DNA of 55,538 bases. Origin: an uncultured Collinsella sp. (GTDB taxonomy: Bacteria > Actinomycetota > Coriobacteriia > Coriobacteriales > Coriobacteriaceae). The notes beneath the pieces were generated by a model. That model searched no databases, had not been told where the DNA came from, and worked only from the letters and a program-made list of their open reading frames with translations. This document shows positions 15,577 through 24,440 of the stretch, one piece after another. The position numbers and the translations under genes are program-made. The stretch spans positions 1-55,538 of the forward strand of contig CAKUGA010000004.1 of the NCBI GenBank assembly GCA_934654515.1, in the 5' to 3' direction. The stretch's first letter is position 1. Every line of letters starts with the position of its first letter.

Positions 15577-16767
15577 GTGCAATACCGCGTTGACCCCAAA
15601 AGTGGTAACCGAATATCCGCTCTGGGTCTGGGCTGCATGAGATTTCCCGGTGCGCCGGGACACCCCGATGCGAAGACAGCCGATGCCATCATTTCCCGTG
15701 CGGTGGAGCAGGGGATTAATTATCTGGATACCGCGTATCTCTATCCCGGTAACGAGGTGTGCGTGGGCGCCTCACTTGAGCGCTTGGGGCTGCGCGACCG
15801 GGTGTTGCTGGCGACTAAGTTGCCGCACGCTTCGTGCAAGTGCGCGGAGGATTTCGACCGGTTTTTCGACGAACAACTGCGCCGCCTGCGGACCGATCAC
15901 ATCGACTATTACCTTATGCACAACATTACCTCGCCCGCCCAGTGGGAACGCGTGGTGGCGTTGGGTATCGAGGACTGGATTGCGCACCAAAAGGCTGCGG
16001 GGCGTATTCGCCAGATAGGTTTTTCGTACCACGGCAGTGCGGTGGACTTCCTCACGATGCTTGACGCGTATGACTGGGATTTTTGCCAGATCCAGTACAA
16101 CTACGCTGGAGAGCGCTACCAAGCGGGAACGGCGGGACTCATGGCAGCCGCCGAGCGCGGGCTCGCGGTGTTTGTGATGGAACCGCTTTTGGGTGGACGC
16201 TTGGCGGACAAGCTGCCTCCGCGGGCCCGCGCCGTGCTCGATCACGTATGCGATCCGTACCTGAAGTCGCCGGCTGCTTGGGGCCTTTCGTGGGTGTGGA
16301 ACCATCCTCAAGTCACGATGCTGCTTTCGGGCATGACCGATACCGCGCAGGTGGACGAGAACGTGGCATTGGCGGATCGCGCACTGCCGGATTCGATGAC
16401 GACAGAGCAGCTCGATACCATCGCACGTGTGCTGGGAGAGTTTGAGAAATCGAATCGCGTGCCCTGTACGGGGTGCGGCTACTGCATGCCGTGCCCCAAG
16501 GGCATCAATATTCCCGGCTGCTTTGGCGCCTACAACGCGAGCTACGCGCACAGCTGGTTTACGGGCCTGTCGCAGTATTTTACGGCGAGCGCGGTGCGGA
16601 CGAACGAGCCCAAGCTGGTGAGCAATTGCGTCAAGTGCGGCAAATGCGCACGTCACTGCCCGCAGCACATCGATATCCCCGGGCGCTTGGACGACGTACG
16701 CCGCCGTTTTCAGCCTGGCCCCGTGACGGCTGCGCTTAAAGCCTTTTGCAAAACGCGCTCCTCATGA
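15577..16767 (+). CDS. Aldo/keto reductase with C-terminal 4Fe-4S domain
   Basis: The 396-residue protein joins an aldo/keto reductase barrel (residues 1-280: ALGLGCMRFPG, DTAYLYPGNE with catalytic Tyr, LATKLPH with Lys, MHNITS with His) to a C-terminal iron-sulfur segment. The latter has CTGCGYCMPCPKGINIPG and CVKCGKCARHCPQHIDIP, eight Cys that can hold two 4Fe-4S clusters. This arrangement is common in anaerobes and suggests ferredoxin-linked electron transfer. GTG 15577 follows AAAGGAGG by a few bases; an in-frame ATG at 15559 lacks a good ribosome site. Substrate unknown. Confidence 0.92.
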   Translation: MQYRVDPKSGNRISALGLGCMRFPGAPGHPDAKTADAIISRAVEQGINYLDTAYLYPGNEVCVGASLERLGLRDRVLLATKLPHASCKCAEDFDRFFDEQLRRLRTDHIDYYLMHNITSPAQWERVVALGIEDWIAHQKAAGRIRQIGFSYHGSAVDFLTMLDAYDWDFCQIQYNYAGERYQAGTAGLMAAAERGLAVFVMEPLLGGRLADKLPPRARAVLDHVCDPYLKSPAAWGLSWVWNHPQVTMLLSGMTDTAQVDENVALADRALPDSMTTEQLDTIARVLGEFEKSNRVPCTGCGYCMPCPKGINIPGCFGAYNASYAHSWFTGLSQYFTASAVRTNEPKLVSNCVKCGKCARHCPQHIDIPGRLDDVRRRFQPGPVTAALKAFCKTRSS

Positions 16768-16850
16768 CCCTTTTATAACTTGCGGTGGAATAGTTCCTGT
16801 TTGCGGCAGAATGGGGCTTAAACAGGAACTATTCCACCGCAACTGAAGGG
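16768..16850 (+). repeat. Hairpin element, copy 1 (sequesters downstream ribosome site)
   Basis: A perfect 23-bp stem (16780-16802 with 16820-16842, starting TTGCGGTGGAATAGTTCC) has a 17-base loop. Outside it CCCTT (16768-16772) can pair with AAGGG (16846-16850), which is part of the ribosome site of the next gene (GTG 16858). A second copy at 17926-18012 keeps TTGCGGTGGAATA but differs in the inner stem, with both arms changed together. Confidence 0.85.
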
Positions 16851-16857
16851 GGCCGTC

Positions 16858-17877
16858 GTGGGCCATCGGGATTCATGTGATGATTTGCGCGAGGTTCGTT
16901 GGGGCGTTTTGGGCACTGGGCACATTTCGCATCGATTTGCATCGTCGCTCAAGGAGGTGGACGGGGCACGGCTTGTGGCTGCCGCCGGTCGCACCCCTTC
17001 GCATGTTGAGGAGTTTTGCAGGGCGTTTTCGATTGATGCCGCGCACAGTTATGCCACGGCTGACGATAGCGGCGATGCGGCTTATGACGCGCTGATTGCC
17101 GACCCCGATGTCGACGCAATCTACTTGGCTCTTCCGCATGGCATGCATACGCGTTGGGCCTGTCGCGCGCTGCGCGCCGGAAAGGCCGTGCTGTGCGAAA
17201 AGCCGGCCGTTTTGAGTGAGGAAGAGGCTCTCTCGATTTCCTCCGCCTCTCGCGAGCACGGCGTGCTGTTTATGGAGGCGATGAAGAATCGGTTTTGCCC
17301 GATGCGCACTCGCGTGAAGGGTTTGCTTGCGTCGGACGAGCTCGGCTGTATCGTCTCGATCGAAAGCGTGCAAAAACTCGATTATGGTGAGCCCCCTTCG
17401 AGTTATCTGCTCGATCCGTTGCAGGGTGGCTGTCTATATGACATGGGCTGCTATGCGGTCGGGTGGTTTGAGGATCTGCTTGCGGGTGCGTGCGATGTTT
17501 CGTCTCGTGAAGTTCGCTGGCGTGACGTATCGGGCGGCCGCGTGGATTGGGCCGATGAGATCCATATGAGTGTCGGCGGTATACCCATTCATATGGTGTA
17601 CGACGGCAAAGCAGCATATGAAAGCCGCTTAACGATTGCCTGCGAGCGGGGCTCGTTGGAAATCGAGCGCCTCCATCGCCCCGAGCTCGCCCATGTGAAG
17701 TACTCCGACGGTCGAGTGCTCGAAATCGACGCCCCATTTGAGGTCGATGATTTTTACGGCGAAGCTTCGCATGCGACCCAGCTCATCCGGGCGGGGAAAC
17801 TCGAGAGTCCCGTCATGCCCCTTGCCGCCACACAGCGCTGCGCGCAGATCATCGATGCGATTCGCTTGACGCTCTAG
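16858..17877 (+). CDS. Gfo/Idh/MocA-family oxidoreductase
   Basis: The 339-residue protein shows the NAD-binding motif WGVLGTGHISHRFASSL, the EKPAVLSEEEA motif with catalytic Lys near residue 115, and YDMGCYAVGWFEDL in the C-terminal domain. It resembles trans-1,2-dihydrobenzene-1,2-diol dehydrogenase-like members, but the substrate cannot be set. The GTG at 16858 has GAAGGGGG upstream. The gene is bracketed by two copies of a related hairpin element. It is a distant paralogue of the oxidoreductase at 7761-8867. Confidence 0.9.
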   Translation: MGHRDSCDDLREVRWGVLGTGHISHRFASSLKEVDGARLVAAAGRTPSHVEEFCRAFSIDAAHSYATADDSGDAAYDALIADPDVDAIYLALPHGMHTRWACRALRAGKAVLCEKPAVLSEEEALSISSASREHGVLFMEAMKNRFCPMRTRVKGLLASDELGCIVSIESVQKLDYGEPPSSYLLDPLQGGCLYDMGCYAVGWFEDLLAGACDVSSREVRWRDVSGGRVDWADEIHMSVGGIPIHMVYDGKAAYESRLTIACERGSLEIERLHRPELAHVKYSDGRVLEIDAPFEVDDFYGEASHATQLIRAGKLESPVMPLAATQRCAQIIDAIRLTL

Positions 17878-17925
17878 GCTGCGGTGCTGGTGCTCAAGGG
17901 GGCTCGGCGGACCGTGCCCCCGATG

Positions 17926-18012
17926 CCCCTTTTATATCTTGCGGTGGAATACGGTCTGTTTGCGCCAAAATAAGGCACCAATAGACCGTATTTCACCGCA
18001 ACTGATGAGGGG
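17926..18012 (+). repeat. Hairpin element, copy 2 (covaries with copy 1)
   Basis: Bases 17939-17960 pair with 17980-18001 over 22 positions, two of them G-U. The outer CCCCT (17926-17930) pairs with AGGGG (18008-18012), inside the ribosome site of nfo. Relative to copy 1 the inner stem reads ACGGTC/GACCGT instead of AGTTCC/GGAACT, so pairing is kept while sequence differs. Confidence 0.85.
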
Positions 18013-18021
18013 GAGTTGGAG

Positions 18022-18888
18022 ATGCTAACGATCGGGTGTCATCTTTCGACGACGAAGGGCTATCGGGCAATGGGGGAGACGGCGTTGTCCATTGGTGCCA
18101 ATACCTTTGCGTTCTTTACGCGCAACCCGCGCGGTGGCAAGGCAAAAGAACTTGACATGGATGACGTGGCGGCTCTGCGCGAGCTTATGGCACAAAACGA
18201 CTTTGGACCGCTGGTGGCGCATGCCCCGTATACCTACAACCCCTGTTCTGCCAAAGAGCGGGCGCGCGAGTTTGCCTTGGAGGCAATGGCCGAGGACTTG
18301 CAGCGTCTGGAAGCACTGCCCGGCAACTACTACAACTTCCATCCCGGTGCGCATGTGGGACAGGGCTCCGACGTCGGCATTCAGATGATTGTCGACACGC
18401 TGTGCCAGGTGATGTTTGAGGGGCAGCAGACGACGGTATTACTCGAGACCATGGCAGGCAAGGGCACCGAGGTGGGCCGTAGCTTTGAAGAACTGGCGTG
18501 CATTATCGAGGGCGTTGCCGCCAAGCGCCCAGAGCTGTCCGATAAGCTGGGCGTTTGTTTGGACACCTGCCATGTGAGCGATGCCGGCTACGACATCATC
18601 CATGATCTGGACGGCGTACTCGACGAGTTCGACCGCGTGGTGGGTATCGAGCGCTTGCATGCCGTACATATCAACGATTCGAAGAACCCTTGTGGCGCCC
18701 ATAAAGATCGTCACGAGTGCATCGGCAAGGGATACCTTGGCAGCGAGGAATTTGGTGGCGGTATGCAGGTTATGCAGAATATTGTATCGAATGGCCGTTT
18801 GCGTTCGCTGCCGTTTATTTTGGAGACTCCGAACGAACTTGCAGGTTATGCAGCTGAAATTAGACTATTAAGGTCATTGCAGCAGTAA
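18022..18888 (+). CDS. nfo: Endonuclease IV (AP endonuclease)
   Basis: Endonuclease IV cuts DNA 5' of abasic sites in base-excision repair. The 288-residue TIM barrel carries the three-zinc ligands in family contexts: [64 protein letters not shown] and [11 protein letters not shown] 18022 follows GAGGGGGAG at a good distance; the TTG six bases earlier is too close to it. The ribosome site forms part of a large upstream hairpin, so initiation may be structure-controlled. Confidence 0.95.
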   Translation: MLTIGCHLSTTKGYRAMGETALSIGANTFAFFTRNPRGGKAKELDMDDVAALRELMAQNDFGPLVAHAPYTYNPCSAKERAREFALEAMAEDLQRLEALPGNYYNFHPGAHVGQGSDVGIQMIVDTLCQVMFEGQQTTVLLETMAGKGTEVGRSFEELACIIEGVAAKRPELSDKLGVCLDTCHVSDAGYDIIHDLDGVLDEFDRVVGIERLHAVHINDSKNPCGAHKDRHECIGKGYLGSEEFGGGMQVMQNIVSNGRLRSLPFILETPNELAGYAAEIRLLRSLQQ

Positions 18889-18949
18889 TGACTGTCACAA
18901 AGTAGAGTATTCCATTCACATTATGGGTTTGTTTCAATCAGTTTTCTCA

Positions 18950-18978
18950 TTGCAGATTCGTAATTCCGGGTGCATAAT
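18950..18978 (+). promoter_or_regulatory. Promoter of the amino-acid ABC transporter operon
   Basis: TTGCAG (18950-18955) and CATAAT (18973-18978) are spaced by 17 bases, about 50 bases upstream of the binding-protein start. This is a good housekeeping sigma-type promoter. Confidence 0.65.
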
Positions 18979-19035
18979 AGCCAACAGTTTTTGCAGACCT
19001 CTGAATCAAACGAGGTCACCGGAAGGAGACTGATT

Positions 19036-19896
19036 ATGAAGCTGAAGAAGCTCGGCGCATTTGCCGCCACGGGTGCTATGGCGCTCGCCCTTGCTCTGAC
19101 GGGCTGCGGCTCGTCCAACGCCACCTCTGGTTCTGATGCTGGTTCCAGCAGCTCTGACGACGCTAAGGTCGAGAAGGTCGACGGCTCCAAGGAGTACGCG
19201 CTCGTCAAGGACGGTACGCTGACCGTCGGCACCTCTGCCGAGTACGCTCCGTTTGAGTACAAGGATGACAACGGCGATTATCAGGGCTTTGACCTTGAGC
19301 TCATCAAGGCTATCGGCGACAAGCTGGGCCTGGATGTCGAGTATGTCAACAATGACTTTGACACGCTGGTTCCGGGCGTCGCTTCGGGCGCCAAGTATGA
19401 CGTCTCCATCGCGGCTATCACCGACACTCCCGAGCGTGAGAAGGAAGTCACTTTCTCCGATTCCTACTACATGGACGATCAGGCTATCGTGACCAAGGTC
19501 GATAACACCGACATCACGGCCGACAACTACAGCGAGAAGCTCAACAACGCCGACGCTACCATCATCGTCCAGTCTGGCTCGACCGCCGAGGCCTTTGCCC
19601 AGGAGAACTTCCCCAAGGCCAAGATCGTCCCCTACAAGGACGCCACCGAGTGCTTCAGCGCCCTGCAGTCCGATAAGGGCGACGCTGTAGTTACCAACCG
19701 CTCCGTTGCCAGCCAGCTGACCGCCGAGCAGTTCAACACCTGCCAGACCATCAAGCAGATCAGCACCGGCGAGGAGTACGCCATCGCCATCAACCAGGGC
19801 AATACCAAGCTCAAGGACGACATCAATCAGGCCATCAAGGACCTGACCGACGACGGTACCGTCGACGCCCTCATGGCTAAGTACAATATCAAGTAA
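19036..19896 (+). CDS. Polar amino-acid ABC transporter substrate-binding lipoprotein
   Basis: The 286-residue protein has a lipoprotein signal peptide with lipobox ALTGCGSS; Cys at about residue 24 is the lipid anchor. A Ser/Asp-rich linker precedes a family 3 solute-binding fold (GTLTVGTSAEYAPFEYKD, GFDLELIKAIGDKLG, YDVSIAAITDTPEREKEVTFSDSYY in pieces). It binds an amino acid outside the membrane and delivers it to the permease encoded next. GGAAGGAG precedes the ATG. A hairpin after the stop may give extra binding-protein transcript relative to the rest of the operon. The amino acid bound is not determinable. Confidence 0.94.
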   Translation: MKLKKLGAFAATGAMALALALTGCGSSNATSGSDAGSSSSDDAKVEKVDGSKEYALVKDGTLTVGTSAEYAPFEYKDDNGDYQGFDLELIKAIGDKLGLDVEYVNNDFDTLVPGVASGAKYDVSIAAITDTPEREKEVTFSDSYYMDDQAIVTKVDNTDITADNYSEKLNNADATIIVQSGSTAEAFAQENFPKAKIVPYKDATECFSALQSDKGDAVVTNRSVASQLTAEQFNTCQTIKQISTGEEYAIAINQGNTKLKDDINQAIKDLTDDGTVDALMAKYNIK

Positions 19897-19918
19897 AATA
19901 GCTACTTGATTGCGCGCG

Positions 19919-19945
19919 GGCCCTTTCCGTTTTGCGGAGAGGGCC
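19919..19945 (+). terminator. Partial terminator between binding protein and permease genes
   Basis: GGCCCTTTCCG (19919-19929) pairs with CGGAGAGGGCC (19935-19945) with one wobble pair, followed by a short T-rich stretch. Placed inside the operon, it likely lowers permease and ATPase expression relative to the binding protein. Confidence 0.7.
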
Positions 19946-20013
19946 TTTGCGCTTCTCTTGACGGAAAGCGTTTCCGTCTCTTTTTGCCGGCAACTTCTAC
20001 GATAGGAGCCACC

Positions 20014-21375
20014 TTGTCTCGACTGAACAAAGGGGCCGCGGAACAGCGTTTTTCACTGCCCGCCTTGCTCCAAAAGCTAGCCTGCGTCATGGCCGTGGCG
20101 CTCGCGCTGGTGTGCGCGGGGGCATATGCGCCCACGACCGCCCAGGCGCTTGAGACCGCAAAGATTACCGCCCGACCCAACACCGGTTCGGGCAGCGCTG
20201 TGGTCGGCGGCACCGAGACACGCATTACCTGGGAAGTTCAGGCCGATGCCGACGAGGAGCTGAGCGGTCTTTCGCTGACGTTTGTTGACGGTACGACGTT
20301 TGACACCGATGACACGCGATTGACGATGCTCTCGGGCGAGGACCTCATGGATCGTACGCCCATGAAGCCCACGTGCAAGGCTGACGGCCAGACGCTCAAG
20401 ATCGACTTTGGCGAGACGGCGCCTGCCGGCGGCTTTTTCCGTGTCGAGGTTTACGGCGTGACGTTTCCCGTCGAGGGCGGCGAAGAGGCCTTTAGCGGCA
20501 CCTATACGCTCGCCGACGGTTCGACCAAGAAGATTTCTAAGATTCCTTCCGTCGAGATTAAGGGCGTGACGGCCTTCGATAACTTCCTGGCTGACCTTAA
20601 GGAGCAGCCGTGGGTCGAGGCGTGGAACTCCAATATGTTCCTGCGCCTGTTCCTGAACCCGGTCATTTTGGTCCAGAGCCTGCCGATCGTCTTCAAGGGC
20701 TTCCTTATGTCGCTCTCGATCGTGCTCGTGGCATTTCCGTTGGCCATTCCCTTTGGCTTTGCGCTGTCGCTCATGCGCATTTCCAAGTCGCGCATCCTTC
20801 GCTGCCTTGCCGGCATCTATGTGAATATCATCCGCGGCACGCCGGCGTTCTTGCAGATCTACATTGCGTTCTTTGGCTTGCCGCTGGCCGGTGTCAAAGT
20901 GGACGACTATGTGCTGGGTGTTATCGTCATGGCCATGAACTCGTCTGCGTACCTGTGCGAGATCTTCCGTGCCGGTATTCAGTCGATCCCCAAGGGCCAA
21001 AACGAGGCTGCTCGCTCGCTGGGCATGAATGCCTTCCAGACGCTGCTCTATGTCATGATTCCGCAGACGTTCCGCAATGTCCTGCCTACGCTGACCAGCG
21101 AGTTCATCCTGCTCTACAAGGACACGTCGCTGCTTGCCGCCGTGGGTGTCGTCGAGATCGTCATGAACGCCCGCACCATCGTGGCCACGACGGGCTCCAT
21201 CACGCCGTATGTGGTTGCCGCTCTGTTCTATCTGGTCATTACCCTGCCGCTTGCGCGCTTGGTGAGCGGTCTTGAGGCGAGACTTCTGGGGACGGCCGAA
21301 ACCAAAAAGAAGCGTCCCACCAAGAGCGCCGGACAGGTTGTCGCGACGCCTGCCGATCACATCGCCGGTCTGTAA
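20014..21375 (+). CDS. Amino-acid ABC transporter permease with extra N-terminal exported domain
   Basis: The C-terminal 220 residues of this 453-residue protein are a HisM/GlnP-type permease, with IIRGTPAFLQIYIAFFG and the EAA loop NEAARSLGMNAFQTLLYVMI. Upstream is a hydrophobic signal or anchor (KLACVMAVALALVCAGAYA, residues 19-38) and a beta-rich domain of about 130 residues. Usual permeases of this family have about 220-280 residues, so the N-terminal domain is an addition. It is not a solute-binding fold that I can recognise. Start TTG 20014 is preceded by TAGGAG; the ATG at 19906 would run through the hairpin. It pairs with the ATPase gene 12 bases downstream. Confidence 0.9.
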   Translation: MSRLNKGAAEQRFSLPALLQKLACVMAVALALVCAGAYAPTTAQALETAKITARPNTGSGSAVVGGTETRITWEVQADADEELSGLSLTFVDGTTFDTDDTRLTMLSGEDLMDRTPMKPTCKADGQTLKIDFGETAPAGGFFRVEVYGVTFPVEGGEEAFSGTYTLADGSTKKISKIPSVEIKGVTAFDNFLADLKEQPWVEAWNSNMFLRLFLNPVILVQSLPIVFKGFLMSLSIVLVAFPLAIPFGFALSLMRISKSRILRCLAGIYVNIIRGTPAFLQIYIAFFGLPLAGVKVDDYVLGVIVMAMNSSAYLCEIFRAGIQSIPKGQNEAARSLGMNAFQTLLYVMIPQTFRNVLPTLTSEFILLYKDTSLLAAVGVVEIVMNARTIVATTGSITPYVVAALFYLVITLPLARLVSGLEARLLGTAETKKKRPTKSAGQVVATPADHIAGL

Positions 21376-21387
21376 GGAGGTCCTATC

Positions 21388-22140
<753 letters not shown>

Positions 22141-22161
22141 CCGGTTGATGTAACTGCCGTT

Positions 22162-22207
22162 ACAAAAGAGCGGGGGCTGGACTTGAATCCAGCCCCCGCT
22201 CTTTTGT
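22162..22207. terminator. Strong bidirectional terminator
   Basis: ACAAAAGAGCGGGGGCTGGA (22162-22181) pairs perfectly over 20 bp with 22188-22207, ending in CTTTTGT. It separates the ABC operon from the convergent flavodoxin gene. Confidence 0.95.
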
Positions 22208-22257
22208 AGGGATGGGGATGCGCTTGGATGCAGGCTCTCTTGGAGGCCCTGGGTTCT

Positions 22258-22677
22258 TTACGCGAGCTCGGCTCCGAGGGCCTTGCAAGCGGTCTCGCCC
22301 TCGTCGTCGGGCGCATCGTAGCAGATGACGGAATCGACGACGTTGACGCCCGCCTCGTCGGCGTCCGCCTTCCAGTTGTCCATCCATTCGCCCTCGGCCC
22401 ACGAATAAGAGCCAAAGAGGACGACCTTCTTGTCGCCGAGGGTCTCCTTGACCTCGTCCCACATCGGCTGGAACTCATCGTACTCAAGCTCCTCGGAACC
22501 CATGGCGGGGCAGCCGAAGGCAATGGCATCATAGTCGGCGGCCTTGTCTGCGGAGAAGTCGGCGCAGGAGATGACCTCTGCCTCGGCGCCGGCATCGGTT
22601 GCGCCCTCGGCAACGAAGTTTGCCATGGCCTCGGTGTTGCCAGTACCGCTCCAGTAGACGACTGCGATCTTGCTCAT
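22258..22677 (-). CDS. Flavodoxin
   Basis: The 139-residue protein has the FMN phosphate-binding loop YWSGTGNTEAMA at residues 8-19 and later flavin-contact segments GCPAMGSEELEYDEF and FGSYSWAEGEWMDNW. Flavodoxins are low-potential electron carriers that replace ferredoxin, often under iron limitation. It follows a DUF3793 gene on the same strand, and both likely use the promoter with a DtxR-like box near 23460. AAAGGAAA precedes the ATG at 22677; an upstream in-frame ATG would overlap the other gene. Confidence 0.94.
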   Translation of the reverse strand: MSKIAVVYWSGTGNTEAMANFVAEGATDAGAEAEVISCADFSADKAADYDAIAFGCPAMGSEELEYDEFQPMWDEVKETLGDKKVVLFGSYSWAEGEWMDNWKADADEAGVNVVDSVICYDAPDDEGETACKALGAELA

Positions 22678-22723
22678 ATGTTTTCCTTTCGGTTGTGCGG
22701 CGTGCGGCCGCGTTTTGTATGCT

Positions 22724-23428
22724 CTATCGGGTTGCCTGGACAAGTTGTTCCAGGGTGCAGCCCTGTTGATAGATGTAGGTAAGGTATTGCGTACATGCAC
22801 GATAGGAATCGAAGGTCGTGAGCGCCTGCTCAACGTTTGTGTATACCTTCCATGCGCCAAAGACCTTATAGTTTTCTCCGTGCTGGACGATAAACTGATG
22901 GACATCTTCGTAGGGATAGCCCAAAAAATAGCCAATTTCGTGGGGGAACTCGCACATGCACCCCGTATCGCAGTGCCTATTTCGCGCGAGTGCGCAGACG
23001 CTGCCGTCATAGGCGCTTTCTGCGGCATTGCTGCTTGCCAGCGTGATGCGCGCGGCAAGATGCACCAGGGACGCGGGCAGGTTGTGGACATCGTAACCTT
23101 CGGCGGCAAGCGCCGTCGTGGCGCGGGGGTCGGAGAGGTATCTCATGAGGTCCGCAGGGCGGTACACATAGATGAGCGCTCCGCAGGGGCGCCAGACCAA
23201 AACGCTCATATGGATTCCGAGTGGCTGGAGCTCGCGGTTGCATTGGGCTATGACGGCGAGCAGGCGAGAGCGTCGCTCTTCGATATGGGCGGCGCCGGGT
23301 TTTCCGTTTTGGTTGGCGTAAACGCCGGGATAGGTAAAGAGCGAAGCCGGCTTGATACCTGCGAGCGTAGGGGAGCAGTTGCGCACGACAGCCGTTTGGT
23401 ATGTTGGGATGTCAATGGTTCGAGTCAC
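22724..23428 (-). CDS. DUF3793-family protein
   Basis: This 234-residue protein matches DUF3793 by its conserved features: an N-terminal CSPTLAGIKPASLF, an LIYVYRPADLMRYL segment in the middle, and FPHEIGYFLGYPYEDVHQFI near residue 160. The family has no established biochemical function; in anaerobes I recall it near flavodoxin and ferrous-iron transport genes. The Cys-rich RHCDTGCMCEF just before the FPHEIG motif is a possible metal site. It is the first gene of a two-gene operon with flavodoxin, read from a good promoter overlapping a metal-repressor-like box. Confidence 0.85.
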   Translation of the reverse strand: MTRTIDIPTYQTAVVRNCSPTLAGIKPASLFTYPGVYANQNGKPGAAHIEERRSRLLAVIAQCNRELQPLGIHMSVLVWRPCGALIYVYRPADLMRYLSDPRATTALAAEGYDVHNLPASLVHLAARITLASSNAAESAYDGSVCALARNRHCDTGCMCEFPHEIGYFLGYPYEDVHQFIVQHGENYKVFGAWKVYTNVEQALTTFDSYRACTQYLTYIYQQGCTLEQLVQATR

Positions 23429-23453
23429 GATGCTCCTTTCGGGTCCTCAGTTG

Positions 23454-23495
23454 TTAGCCTAGGAAAACTTATACACGAAAGTAAGCCATGGTCAA
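23454..23495 (-). promoter_or_regulatory. Promoter with DtxR/IdeR-like box for DUF3793-flavodoxin
   Basis: On the minus strand TTGACC (23490-23495 in plus coordinates) and TATAAG (23468-23473) are 16 bases apart. Immediately downstream of the -10 is TTAGCCTA (plus 23454-23461), the core of the known DtxR/IdeR iron-box consensus. Iron repression of a flavodoxin operon would be physiologically sensible, but the outer half-sites match poorly. Confidence 0.5.
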
Positions 23496-23521
23496 CAAAA
23501 AAGTTTGAAGAGGGAAACTAA

Positions 23522-23574
23522 TTGACCGAACGGACATGATTTTGGGTTAAGATGGGGACACCCCATGGGGGTAT
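23522..23574 (+). promoter_or_regulatory. Promoter and CsoR-like palindrome upstream of the HMA-domain gene
   Basis: ACACCCCATGGGGGTAT (23558-23574) is a near-perfect inverted repeat of C-tract and G-tract, the form of copper repressor CsoR operators (ATACCC...GGGTAT). A -10-like TAAGAT (23548-23553) lies directly upstream, and TTGACC (23522-23527) precedes it with a long 20-base spacer. The site lies 30-46 bases ahead of the HMA gene start. Confidence 0.55.
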
Positions 23575-23603
23575 CTAGATAGTGCTACTTGAAAGGGGAG
23601 CGC

Positions 23604-23987
23604 ATGAGTGACTTGCTCAACCCTGCGAATCTCATCGTGCTGGCCGTCATTGCCGTCGGCATGTTTTTTGGACTGCGTCGCATTGCCGCTTCGACACACG
23701 GGAAGAGTTGCTGCAGCGATGGTACGAGCGGCAAGAAGGCCAAAAAGGTTGTTGTGGTGGATACCGATGCGTCACACTATCCCTATAGCGATGAGCTGCT
23801 TATCGGCGGCATGAGCTGTGACGGCTGCGCTCAGAACGTGGCCAATGCCCTCAATGCGCTGGACGGTGTGTGGGCAACGGTGACGTATGCGGACCACACG
23901 GCACGCGTGCGCTCTAAGCAGCCGGTTGATCGCTGTGCCCTCGAAGCGGCCGTGAAGCATGCGGGCTACTACGTCATGACACTGTAG
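23604..23987 (+). CDS. Membrane-anchored heavy-metal-associated (HMA) domain protein
   Basis: The 127-residue protein has one N-terminal transmembrane helix (about residues 9-24, NLIVLAVIAVGMFFG), a Cys pair in KSCCSDG, a linker, and a C-terminal HMA domain with GGMSCDGCAQNV (Cys72 and Cys75), the CxxC copper or other soft-metal site. It probably binds Cu(I) at the inner face of the membrane. No copper ATPase is adjacent, unlike standard copZ-copA operons. A CsoR-like operator upstream supports copper control. Start chosen by AAAGGGGAG upstream of ATG 23604. Confidence 0.85.
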   Translation: MSDLLNPANLIVLAVIAVGMFFGLRRIAASTHGKSCCSDGTSGKKAKKVVVVDTDASHYPYSDELLIGGMSCDGCAQNVANALNALDGVWATVTYADHTARVRSKQPVDRCALEAAVKHAGYYVMTL

Positions 23988-24014
23988 GGCGCGTGCTTGG
24001 CGCAGGAAACGTTC

Positions 24015-24440
24015 CTAGGCTCGACCGCGCAGCTCAACGTCTTGGATATCGTCGAAGTCGATGGCGATGTCTTTGAGCCTGAGCAGCTTGAAGGCGGGGA
24101 GCACCTCGTCGAGGATGCCGGTGCGGGCGCGATAGCCGTACGTGTCGTAATAGGTGACTCGAACCAAATCGCCGCGTTTGAGACCCTCGAGCTTATGTGA
24201 AAGCTCGAGGGCTTTTTCTTCTGTCAATTCGCACTTGGGCTCAACGGTGATCTCCTGTTTGCGTACGAGTTCGTAGTATCCCGTCAACGCGGCAAAGGGC
24301 ATGAACTGTGCGGCGCGGTTGGCGCGGACGGCACCGTTGGCAGTGAGGTTTGGGTCGGCGGCGCGACGCCTCCCCTCGGGGTCCGCCAAGCGCTCGAAGG
24401 CGGTCGGTGGCCTCATGGGCTGCTGTTTGGGTTTAGGCAC
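24015..24440 (-). CDS. YolD-like protein paired with Y-family polymerase
   Basis: The 141-residue product contains ANRAAQFMPFAALTGYYELV, the core motif of the YolD-like family, which in Gram-positives is encoded beside UvrX/DinB-type polymerases and linked to SOS mutagenesis. The start is GTG 24440, because GGAGG lies 5 bases upstream; a TTG four codons earlier overlaps that site. The first 8 bases overlap the end of the polymerase gene, so translation is coupled. Biochemical function of the family is not settled. Confidence 0.75.
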   Translation of the reverse strand: MPKPKQQPMRPPTAFERLADPEGRRRAADPNLTANGAVRANRAAQFMPFAALTGYYELVRKQEITVEPKCELTEEKALELSHKLEGLKRGDLVRVTYYDTYGYRARTGILDEVLPAFKLLRLKDIAIDFDDIQDVELRGRA

